Source: Gammaproteobacteria bacterium (GTDB lineage Bacteria > Pseudomonadota > Gammaproteobacteria > HK1). From it: a stretch of 5,343 bases of DNA. The notes beneath the pieces were generated by a model. That model did not search any database. It worked only from the letters and a program-made list of their open reading frames with translations, and had not been told where the DNA came from. Position 1 is the stretch's first letter. Each line of letters begins with the position of its first letter. The stretch is from assembly GCA_020444775.1 (NCBI GenBank), contig JAGRHX010001139.1, positions 1-5,343 on the forward strand, read 5' to 3'. Positions 1 through 5,343 of this stretch are shown here, one piece after another. The translations under genes and the position numbers were made by a program.

Positions 1-903
1 CGACCAGGCGTCGCCGACGTCCACGCCGCGCAGCTCCAGACGCAGCAGCAGGGACGCGACGTTCTGGATGTCGATGGTCGCGTCGGGCAAAGCCTGCACC
101 AGGGGTGACTGCGGATTGCGGATCCGTTCGGTCAGCAGCTGAAGGATCCGCACATGCTCGCCGCGTTCGAGCAGGAACAAGGCCAGATGCCACCACAGGT
201 GGTGCGCCATCTGATTGATCCCCTCCCAGTTGCCACACAGACCCTCCAGCCAGGAGACGCCGCGTTCTATCTCACCCTGCATCACCAGCACGTGCGCGAC
301 CGCGTGCGTGCCCCAGACATCGTGCGGGTCCATCTCGACCGCGGTGCGACCACATTGCTCGGCCAGGGCGTAGTGACCGGCCTCCTCGTTGGAGAAGGCA
401 CGTACCGACTGAAAGCTACCGTAGCCGGGCGTGCTCTCGTTCCAGTGCGGCGTGGCGCGCTCGGCGATGTCACACATCCAGTCCGAGCGGCCGTTCCAGA
501 ACAGCTCGAACTGGGTCAGCCGGTGCGCGAACAGATCGGTGGGGTAGCGCTGCAGCATGGTCTCCAGGATCGTCGCGGCCGCGACCCCGTGCCCCTGGCA
601 GGCCAACCCCAAGGCGTCGAAATAGGCACGCTCGCGCGGATCCGTACCCAGATGCGGAGCGCTCTCTGCGAGCAGCCGCTCGATGACGGGCCGATAGCTG
701 GCGCTACGCGCGGTCTGCAAGATCCAGCCCTTGCCGAGCCGGGCCATGGCGAAGGACGGATCGGCCTCGATGGCGGCGTCCATACGGGCGATGGCGTCGG
801 TGCGCCAGCGCACGAAGCTGTCGACCCCGGCGTTGAACGCATCGGCAGCGGTCGCGCTGCCGGTGCTCAGCGCATGACCGCGCGCGTCAGTGGTCCCGGA
901 CAT
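1..903 (-). CDS. TTC38-family tetratricopeptide-repeat protein (partial, C-terminus beyond left edge)
   Basis: The reading frame is open from an ATG at 903-901 to the window edge, giving 301 residues with no stop. TTC38 relatives are usually about 430-470 residues, so roughly the last third is missing. Helical TPR-like repeats run throughout, for example residues 37-60 (AIARMDAAIEADPSFAMARL region) and 170-215. The family hallmark is at residues 195-247: DVWGTHAVAHVLVMQGEIERG, then W226, then HHLWWHLALFLLERGEH. This matches the 'AVHAVAHVxEMxG ... HxxWHxALxxxExG' core of TTC38 proteins. A second family block follows at about 264-301, with D278, LLLRLELRGVDVGDAW. There is no signal peptide, so a cytoplasmic location is expected. 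The start is supported by AGGAG ten bases upstream (914-918). The family has no firmly established biochemical role in bacteria; a protein-binding scaffold is an inference from the TPR fold. It is transcribed away from the exporter operon, so any functional link is unproven. Confidence 0.9.
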   Translation of the reverse strand, partial: MSGTTDARGHALSTGSATAADAFNAGVDSFVRWRTDAIARMDAAIEADPSFAMARLGKGWILQTARSASYRPVIERLLAESAPHLGTDPRERAYFDALGLACQGHGVAAATILETMLQRYPTDLFAHRLTQFELFWNGRSDWMCDIAERATPHWNESTPGYGSFQSVRAFSNEEAGHYALAEQCGRTAVEMDPHDVWGTHAVAHVLVMQGEIERGVSWLEGLCGNWEGINQMAHHLWWHLALFLLERGEHVRILQLLTERIRNPQSPLVQALPDATIDIQNVASLLLRLELRGVDVGDAWS

Positions 904-913
904 GGGCTGGAAT

Positions 914-918
914 CTCCT
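914..918 (-). promoter_or_regulatory. Ribosome binding site of the TTC38-family gene
   Basis: On the minus strand this reads AGGAG, within CGAGGAGA, ten bases before the ATG at 903. It supports that start over downstream in-frame ATGs such as the one at residue 41. Confidence 0.7.
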
Positions 919-989
919 CGTTGGCTTCGATGGGTCCGCTGGATTCACTCCATTCAACCGGCGAGCGTGCCAGAGACGCACGACCAACG

Positions 990-999
990 GAACCGGTTC
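990..999. promoter_or_regulatory. Perfect 10-bp palindrome, possible operator
   Basis: GAACCGGTTC is its own reverse complement. It lies about 90 bases before the leftward start and 220 before the rightward start, so a dimeric repressor or activator bound here could affect both. The symmetry does not extend into the flanks (G989 against A1000), and a single short palindrome in GC-rich DNA can occur by chance. Confidence 0.22.
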
Positions 1000-1058
1000 A
1001 TGCCGCCGTGTCGAGCGTGTCAGCGCATCCAGATCAAGGTCGAGGCAGATCCGCGCAG

Positions 1059-1064
1059 TATCAT
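1059..1064 (+). promoter_or_regulatory. Candidate -10 element for the exporter operon
   Basis: TATCAT differs from the sigma-70 TATAAT consensus by one base and is among the few A/T-rich spots in this region. At 16-18 bases upstream there is only AAGGTC-like sequence, a poor -35 match, so an activator or a different sigma factor would be needed. It would give a leader of about 150 bases before the adaptor gene. Confidence 0.2.
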
Positions 1065-1146
1065 GCAGGCTTTCTTAGCCGTTGGGCATCGCGGCCGATG
1101 CTCGTGCGGCGACGCAGCCGGGCGAGGAGCGCCGCGAAGCGGTGGT

Positions 1147-1174
1147 CGGCGGCCTGCCCGTCCGCCAGCCGCCG
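1147..1174 (+). repeat. GC-rich inverted repeat (leader hairpin) upstream of the adaptor gene
   Basis: CGGCGGC at 1147-1153 is the reverse complement of GCCGCCG at 1168-1174, giving a 7-bp stem with a 14-base loop. An overlapping alternative pairs AAGCGG (1137-1142) with CCGCTT (1172-1177). Neither is followed by a T-run, so this is not an intrinsic terminator. A structured leader RNA is possible, and chance pairing in GC-rich DNA is equally plausible. Confidence 0.25.
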
Positions 1175-1209
1175 CTTACGGCTGAGCGCCTGGCGACGGC
1201 CCCATCTAC

Positions 1210-1215
1210 GAGGAG
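1210..1215 (+). promoter_or_regulatory. Ribosome binding site deciding the adaptor start
   Basis: GAGGAG lies four bases before the ATG at 1220. It favours this start over the in-frame upstream TTG at 1082, which has no comparable site and would put 46 unlike residues before the membrane anchor. Confidence 0.75.
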
Positions 1216-1219
1216 AGCC

Positions 1220-2401
1220 ATGCGCTGGTCCCGTTTGACTGCCTCCCGTGAGCGGGGACGCATCCTCCTCACCCTGCTGGTCGTCGTGGTGCTGGCCGCC
1301 GGCGTCACATGGTGGTTGCTGCACCGGCCCGATCCGGTGACGGTGCGGGTCGCGATCGTGGACAGCGGCGAGGTCACGCGTATCGTCTCCAATACCCGTG
1401 CCGGCAGCGTCAAGCCCTGCCGACGCTCGCGGCTGGCGCCCACGGTCGGCGGCCAGGTCGCCGCGCTGCATGCCCGCGAGGGTGACCGGGTGACCGCCGG
1501 ACAGGTGCTGCTCGAGCTGTGGAACGACGACGTCGCGGCGCGTCTGAAGCTGGCGGTCAGCGAACGGGCCCAGGTCCAGGCGCGAGCCGAGGAGGTGTGT
1601 CTGAGCGCCCAGGTCCTGGCCCGCGAGGCCAGACGTCAGGAGTTGCTGGCCGAGCAGAACATGATCTCCGAGGACCGTGCCGACCGCGCCAGCACCGACG
1701 CCAAGTCCTCGCAGGCTGCCTGCAGCGCCGCGCGCACCGGCATCGCGGTGGCCGACGCCAAGGTCGAGGCGGCCAACGCGGCGCTGGACCTGACCACCTT
1801 GAAGGCACCGTTCGCCGGCATCGTCGCCGAGGTCAATGCCGAGATCGGTGAGTTCGTCACCCCCTCCCCGCCGGGCATCGCCACCTTGCCGCCGATCGAT
1901 CTCATCGACGACAGCTGCATCTACGTTGACGCGCCGATCGACGAGGTCGACGCGCCGCTGGTCGCGCCCGGCATGCCGGCCTGCGTGCTGCTGGACGCGT
2001 TCGCCGAGCCACGCTGTGGTGCCAGCGTGCGGCGGGTCGCGCCTTATGTGCTGGAGCTGGAGAAACAGGCGCGCACGGTCGCCGTGGAGGTCGCCTTCGG
2101 GCCAGGTGAGTCAACCACCAGTCTGCTGACCGGATATACCGCCGACGTGGAGATCACCGTCAGCAGCCACGATGCGCAGGCCCGGGTACCGACCGCGGCC
2201 ATCTTGGAGAACCAGTACGTGCTGGTGCTCGACGACAACGACACCATCGTCAGACGGCCGATCCGGATCGGCATCGCCAACTGGAAGCTCAGCGAGGTGT
2301 TGAGCGGACTCCAAGCGGGAGAGCGGGTGGTGCTGAACGTGGATGCCGAGGGCGTGACCCCGGGCCGCGACGCGGTCGTGCAGGCCACGAACCGCAGATG
2401 A
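1220..2401 (+). CDS. Periplasmic adaptor (membrane fusion protein) of a MacAB-like ABC exporter
   Basis: This 393-residue protein is of HlyD/RND-adaptor type. It would link the inner-membrane ABC transporter to an outer-membrane channel. A positively charged N-terminus (R2, R5, R10, R12, R14) is followed by a single hydrophobic anchor at about 15-34 (ILLTLLVVVVLAAGVTWWLL), leaving the rest in the periplasm. The first half of the lipoyl/barrel-sandwich domain lies at about 70-100 (APTVGGQVAALHAREGDRVT, then GQVLLELWN). An alpha-helical hairpin follows at about 106-188, and the second lipoyl half at 192-215 (LKAPFAGIVAEVNAEIGEFV). Beta-barrel and membrane-proximal domains fill 225-393. The hairpin tip contains R139, L143 and S150 in RxxxLxxxxxxS spacing, known from AcrA/MacA as the TolC-docking pattern. 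Six cysteines (67, 127, 168, 233, 255, 266) are unusual for a periplasmic adaptor. Its length is normal for MacA-like proteins. The stop overlaps the next start as ATGA. The family call is firm; the substrate is unknown. Confidence 0.92.
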   Translation: MRWSRLTASRERGRILLTLLVVVVLAAGVTWWLLHRPDPVTVRVAIVDSGEVTRIVSNTRAGSVKPCRRSRLAPTVGGQVAALHAREGDRVTAGQVLLELWNDDVAARLKLAVSERAQVQARAEEVCLSAQVLAREARRQELLAEQNMISEDRADRASTDAKSSQAACSAARTGIAVADAKVEAANAALDLTTLKAPFAGIVAEVNAEIGEFVTPSPPGIATLPPIDLIDDSCIYVDAPIDEVDAPLVAPGMPACVLLDAFAEPRCGASVRRVAPYVLELEKQARTVAVEVAFGPGESTTSLLTGYTADVEITVSSHDAQARVPTAAILENQYVLVLDDNDTIVRRPIRIGIANWKLSEVLSGLQAGERVVLNVDAEGVTPGRDAVVQATNRR

Positions 2402-3141
2402 GCCGGCCCACGGAAACGAGCTCGGCCGGCTGCGACCACGCCACGCCGGCCCCGAGCGGTCCGACGATGATCCGCATGCAGTCCGCGCAACGGGTCTTCG
2501 AGCTCGGTGAGCAACGGGTGCACGCGCTGGATGGTATAGACCTGCGGGTAGAGCGCGGCGAGTACATGGCCATCGTCGGCCCGTCGGGCTCCGGCAAATC
2601 CACACTGCTCAACGCTTTGGGTCTGCTCGACAGACTGGACGCGGGTCGCTACGAGCTCGACGGACACGACGTCACCGCGCTGGACGACGACGCCCTGACC
2701 CGGCTGCGGCGCGAGCATATCGGCTTCGTCTTCCAGTTCTTCCATCTGGTGCCGCGTCTGACCGCCATCGACAACGTCGCGCTGCCGCTCGTGCTGGCCG
2801 GCGTGGCACCGGCCCGGCGGCTGGCGCTGGCGAGCGCGGCGCTGCAATCGGTGGGCGTCTGGGACCGGGCCCGGCATCGTCCCGCGGAGCTCTCCGGCGG
2901 TCAGCGGCAGCGGGTCGCCATCGCCCGTGCGACCATCATGGAACCGCATCTGCTGCTGGCCGACGAGCCGACCGGAAATCTCGACAGCGAGTCGGGCCGC
3001 AGCGTCATCGAGCTGCTCGAGAAGCGTTGCGATGCCGGTCTCAGCCTGCTGGTCGTGACCCACGATCCGCTCATCGCACGGCGCGCCAGACGGCTGCTAC
3101 GAATGGTCGACGGGCGCATCGTCGAGGACCGACGCCAGTGA
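2398..3141 (+). CDS. ABC transporter ATP-binding protein, MacB/LolD type
   Basis: This 247-residue ATPase would power the exporter from the cytoplasmic face of the membrane. All nucleotide-binding motifs are intact: Walker A GPSGSGKST at 61-69, Q-loop Q113 in GFVFQFFHLVPRLTAIDNV, signature LSGGQ at 165-169, Walker B LLLADE ending at E190, D-loop NLDS at 194-197, and the switch histidine H222 in VVTHD. The FFHLVPRLTAxDNVxLPL stretch after the Q-loop is typical of the MacB/LolD/FtsE group. The ATG overlaps the adaptor stop (ATGA), implying translational coupling. About 23 residues precede the usual family start near MIRMQSAQRVFEL, so ATG 2467 or 2476 are alternatives, but neither has a strong ribosome site. 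In classical MacB this domain is fused to the permease; here it is a separate protein, as in LolD or YknY systems. Confidence 0.95.
   Translation: MSRPTETSSAGCDHATPAPSGPTMIRMQSAQRVFELGEQRVHALDGIDLRVERGEYMAIVGPSGSGKSTLLNALGLLDRLDAGRYELDGHDVTALDDDALTRLRREHIGFVFQFFHLVPRLTAIDNVALPLVLAGVAPARRLALASAALQSVGVWDRARHRPAELSGGQRQRVAIARATIMEPHLLLADEPTGNLDSESGRSVIELLEKRCDAGLSLLVVTHDPLIARRARRLLRMVDGRIVEDRRQ
3124..3128 (+). promoter_or_regulatory. Ribosome binding site supporting a GTG start of the first permease
   Basis: GAGGA lies nine bases before GTG 3138, which overlaps the ATPase stop as GTGA. This favours GTG 3138, although ATG 3159, preceded by GGGGG at 3146-3150, would remove only seven residues and cannot be excluded. 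Confidence 0.5.
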
Positions 3142-4367
3142 AACCGGGGGCCACCGCGATGCGCGCCAGCGACCGTCTGCTGTTCGCCGTGCACAGTCTC
3201 AGCAGCAGCGGCACGCGCACCCTGCTGATGTTGCTCGCGTTGTCGGTGGGGGTCGCCAGCGTGGTGATGCTCACCGCGCTCGGCGAGGGCGCCCGGCGCT
3301 ACGTGCAGTCGGAGTTCACCGCGCTTGGCAGTCATCTGCTGATCGTGCTGCCGGGTCGCTCCGAGACCGCCGGCGGCGCGCCACCGCTGATGGGCGAGAC
3401 ACCACGCGATCTGACCCTGCAGGACGCGAGCGCGCTGATCCGCAGCGCCAGCGTGGGCCGGGTCGCGCCGGTGGTGGTCGGCGCCGCGCCGGTTGCGCAT
3501 GGTGGACGCGAGCGCGAGGCCACGGTGGTCGGCACCAACCACGAGTTCGCCCGGATCCGACACCTGCGCCTGGCGGCCGGCGCTTTCCTGCCCGAGTCCG
3601 CCGTCGATCGCGCGATCCCGGTGTGCGTGCTGGGCGCCACGCTGGCCCGCGAGCTGACCGGACGGGTCAACGCGGTCGGTGAGTTCGTCCGCTTCGGCGA
3701 CCGCCGCATGCGCGTTATCGGCGTGCTCGCAAGCGAAGGACGCTCCCTGGGGATGGATCTGGACGAGCTGGCCATCGTCCCGGTGGCGACCGCCCAGGCC
3801 CTGTTCAATGCCCCCGGACTGTTCCGGGTCCTGGTCGAGGCGCGTGCCGAGACGCTGATCCCGGCGGCCAGACGACACATCATCGAGACGATACGAGCCC
3901 GTCACGAGGGCGAGGACGACGTCACGGTGATCACCCAGGATGCGCTGATCTCCACTTTTGGCCGGGTCCTCGGCGGCCTGACCATCGCGCTGGGCGGCAT
4001 TGCCGGCATCAGTCTGGCAGTGGCCGGCGTGCTGATCATGAACGTCATGCTGGTTGCGGTCTCGCAGCGTGTCAGCGAGGTGGGACTGCTGAAGTCCATC
4101 GGAGCCTCGAGCCGCTTGGTACGCGAGTTGTTCCTGGTCGAAGCGATACTGCTGGCCACCACCGGTGCACTGCTCGGGCTGTGCATAGGCCTGTTGCTGT
4201 GCGCCGTGACCCGTTGGCTGCTGCCCGCGCTGCAGCTGGTGCCGCCGCTGTGGGCGCTGCTCGCCGCGCCACTGGTGGCGATCGCCTTCGGTGTGCTGTT
4301 CGGCGTGCTGCCAGCCCGTCGCGCCGCGGCCCTGGCGCCGGTGCAGGCCCTGGCCCGGCGTGGCTGA
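3138..4367 (+). CDS. ABC transporter permease 1, MacB/FtsX family
   Basis: This 409-residue inner-membrane protein (402 if ATG 3159 is used) has MacB permease topology. A first transmembrane helix at about 27-47 ends in the family motif LTALGEGARRYV. A large periplasmic MacB_PCD-type domain occupies about 52-275, and three further helices lie near 278-304, 332-360 and 370-392. The FtsX-domain signature RVSEVGLLKSIGAS is at 311-324, and the C-terminal LPARRAAALAPVQALA is at 391-406. In this family the cytoplasmic loop after the second helix contacts the ATPase. The periplasmic domain carries GRSLGMDLDELAIVPVATAQ at 201-220 and VTVITQ at 262-267, both echoed in the next gene. In MacB-type exporters such subunits work mechanically, driving substrate through the adaptor and outer-membrane channel without a transmembrane channel of their own. 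The start overlaps the ATPase stop. It lacks an ATPase domain of its own. Confidence 0.93.
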   Translation: MKPGATAMRASDRLLFAVHSLSSSGTRTLLMLLALSVGVASVVMLTALGEGARRYVQSEFTALGSHLLIVLPGRSETAGGAPPLMGETPRDLTLQDASALIRSASVGRVAPVVVGAAPVAHGGREREATVVGTNHEFARIRHLRLAAGAFLPESAVDRAIPVCVLGATLARELTGRVNAVGEFVRFGDRRMRVIGVLASEGRSLGMDLDELAIVPVATAQALFNAPGLFRVLVEARAETLIPAARRHIIETIRARHEGEDDVTVITQDALISTFGRVLGGLTIALGGIAGISLAVAGVLIMNVMLVAVSQRVSEVGLLKSIGASSRLVRELFLVEAILLATTGALLGLCIGLLLCAVTRWLLPALQLVPPLWALLAAPLVAIAFGVLFGVLPARRAAALAPVQALARRG

Positions 4368-4390
4368 GACAGGCGCGCTGGATCCCGCAT

Positions 4391-4396
4391 GAGGGG
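4391..4396 (+). promoter_or_regulatory. Ribosome binding site of the second permease
   Basis: GAGGGG lies six bases before ATG 4403 in the 35-bp gap after the first permease. It identifies this ATG as the start and shows the second permease has its own translation signal, unlike the overlapped upstream genes. The gap holds no terminator-like structure, so cotranscription is expected. Confidence 0.7.
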
Positions 4397-4402
4397 CAAC
4401 GA

Positions 4403-5343
4403 ATGAGACGACGCGATACCTTCCGTTTCGCCCTCTCGGCGTTGACCTCGCAGCTCACCCGCGCCGGTCTGACCGCGCTGGGCGTCGCCGTCGGGATCCT
4501 CGCCGTGAGCCTGCTCACCGCCCTGGGCGAGGGAGTGCAACGCTTCGTGCTGGCCGAGTTCAGCCAGTTCGGCACTCACCTGCTGGCCGTCACCCCGGGC
4601 AAGACCCAGACCTTCGGCATGTCCGGGGCGATGGTCAGCAGCATCCGCCCGCTGACCCTGGACGACGCGGTGGCGTTACAGCGACTGGACGGTGTCGAGG
4701 GCGTGGTACCGGTGCTGCAGGGCAATGCCCGCATCGAGTCCGGCGGACGCAGTCGCCGTGTCACGGTGCTCGGTGTCGGCCCGGACGTGCCGACGGTCTG
4801 GAACCTCGAGGTCGCGCGTGGCCGCTTCCTGGCCGACGACTCGCTACAGGCGCCACGTGCCTTCGCGGTGCTCGGCGCGACGGTCGAACGCGAGCTGTTC
4901 AGCAACGCCAATCCACCGCGCAACCCGCTCGGCGCGCGTATCGGTGTCGGCCATCAGCGCTACAGGGTGGTGGGCAGCATGGCCCACAAAGGCCAGATGC
5001 TCGGCATGGATCTGGATGATGTCGTGTTCATACCGACCGCGCGGGCACTGGCTCTGTTCGATCGCCCCGGTCTGATGGAGATCGACATCGAATTCGCCCC
5101 CGATCTGAGTGCCGAGCGGCTGAGGTCCCGGGTCACACGTCTGCTCGTCGCGCGCCACGGCCGCGAGGATTTCACCGTGATCACACAGGCCCAGATGCTC
5201 GAGGTGCTGGACTCCATCCTCGGTGTGCTCAAGCTCAGCGTCGCCGCGCTGGGTGGCATCGCCCTGTTCGTCGGCGCCGTCGGAATCCTCACCATCATGA
5301 CCATCGCGGTGCGTGAACGCACCGCCGAGGTCGGCCTGCTGCG
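4403..5343 (+). CDS. ABC transporter permease 2, MacB/FtsX family (partial, C-terminus beyond right edge)
   Basis: The frame is open for 313 codons to the window edge. About 90-100 residues should be missing if it matches its 409-residue neighbour. The visible part has the first transmembrane helix at about 20-42 (leading into LLTALGEGVQRFV), the periplasmic MacB_PCD-type domain at about 45-270, a second helix at about 277-301, and the start of the FtsX motif, RERTAEVGLL at 304-313, at the edge. It is clearly a paralogue of the first permease: GQMLGMDLDDVVFIPTARAL (197-216) parallels GRSLGMDLDELAIVPVATAQ, and FTVITQAQMLEVLDSILG parallels VTVITQDALISTFGRVLG. The two have diverged widely elsewhere, so this is an old duplication. 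The likely role is the second half of a heterodimeric permease sharing the single upstream ATPase; two separate homodimeric transporters are the alternative. Confidence 0.92.
   Translation, partial: MRRRDTFRFALSALTSQLTRAGLTALGVAVGILAVSLLTALGEGVQRFVLAEFSQFGTHLLAVTPGKTQTFGMSGAMVSSIRPLTLDDAVALQRLDGVEGVVPVLQGNARIESGGRSRRVTVLGVGPDVPTVWNLEVARGRFLADDSLQAPRAFAVLGATVERELFSNANPPRNPLGARIGVGHQRYRVVGSMAHKGQMLGMDLDDVVFIPTARALALFDRPGLMEIDIEFAPDLSAERLRSRVTRLLVARHGREDFTVITQAQMLEVLDSILGVLKLSVAALGGIALFVGAVGILTIMTIAVRERTAEVGLL

Larger units (their letters stand above)
904..1219. other. Divergent intergenic / regulatory region
   Basis: This 316-bp stretch separates two genes read in opposite directions, so it should hold both promoters. 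I see no convincing gene in it: open frames here are rightward or leftward extensions of frames that lie antisense to, or upstream of, real genes and lack good ribosome sites. Visible elements are a perfect 10-bp palindrome at 990-999, a weak candidate -10 element at 1059-1064, a GC-rich inverted repeat at 1147-1174, and Shine-Dalgarno sites at both ends (914-918 minus strand, 1210-1215 plus strand). No good -35/-10 pair is evident for the leftward gene. Confidence 0.7.

Noticed and set aside
960..975. Possible sigma-54 promoter (minus strand CTGGCACG)
   Set aside because: The -24-like TGGCACG (966-972 reversed) is present, but the TTG that would form the -12 element lies four bases too far away and is followed by AA rather than GC, so spacing and sequence both fail.
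154..1185. 343-codon plus-strand open frame across the left end
   Set aside because: It lies antisense to the TTC38-family gene, which has recognisable family motifs and a ribosome site. The plus-strand translation is low-complexity, rich in R, G, P and A, with no family resemblance.
1082..1219. Upstream TTG extension of the adaptor gene by 46 codons
   Set aside because: There is no ribosome site at 1082, and the extension would bury the charged N-terminus and membrane anchor. ATG 1220 has GAGGAG just before it.
2044..3063. 339-codon minus-strand open frame
   Set aside because: It is antisense to the adaptor 3' end and the ATPase, both of which have intact motifs. Long antisense frames are expected in GC-rich genes with third-position bias.
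2398..3141. LolD, with the two permeases as LolC/LolE
   Set aside because: The ATPase resembles LolD, and two permeases fit LolCDE, but the locus begins with a MacA-type adaptor carrying a TolC-docking tip, which Lol systems lack. A MacAB-like exporter fits better.
2901..3905. 334-codon minus-strand open frame
   Set aside because: It is antisense to the ATPase signature region and permease 1. It is rich in H, Q, R and G with no domain, typical of a shadow frame.
4368..4402. Possible terminator between the two permeases
   Set aside because: The 35-bp gap has no stem-loop followed by a T-run, and a strong ribosome site for the next gene lies within it.
3902..4579. 225-codon minus-strand open frame
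   Set aside because: It is antisense to the C-terminal half of permease 1, the short gap and the start of permease 2. It has no ribosome site or domain, and its composition is serine/arginine/alanine shadow-like.

Overview
This is a high-GC bacterial window with strong G/C third-position bias and clear Shine-Dalgarno sites. Gene starts are tightly coupled (ATGA and GTGA overlaps). The protein families and the Gram-negative MacAB-type export layout point to a proteobacterium. A gammaproteobacterium, perhaps a Chromatiales-like purple sulfur bacterium, is my best guess, but that is an impression from protein style and not a proven assignment.

Layout: (1) Positions 1-903, minus strand: the first 301 codons of a TTC38-family tetratricopeptide-repeat protein whose C-terminus lies beyond the left edge. 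(2) Positions 904-1219: a 316-bp divergent intergenic region holding the control sequences for both directions, with a perfect 10-bp palindrome and a GC-rich hairpin in the rightward leader. (3) Positions 1220-5343, plus strand: a compact operon encoding a periplasmic adaptor (membrane fusion protein), a MacB/LolD-type ABC ATPase, and two tandem paralogous MacB/FtsX-type permeases. The second permease runs off the right edge.

The operon products together form a MacAB-like tripartite exporter in split form. The ATPase is a separate protein and there are two different permeases, so a heterodimeric membrane core is the simplest reading. The adaptor carries the RxxxLxxxxxxS hairpin-tip pattern that AcrA/MacA-type adaptors use to dock on TolC, so an outer-membrane TolC-type channel is predicted, although none is encoded here. 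The substrate cannot be read from the sequence.

I found no tRNA, rRNA, CRISPR array, insertion sequence or convincing terminator. Several long antisense ORFs exist, but they are explained by GC bias opposite real genes. The window looks like ordinary chromosomal sequence; the split, two-permease exporter is its most interesting feature, and it is a variant of a known architecture, not a new class of system.
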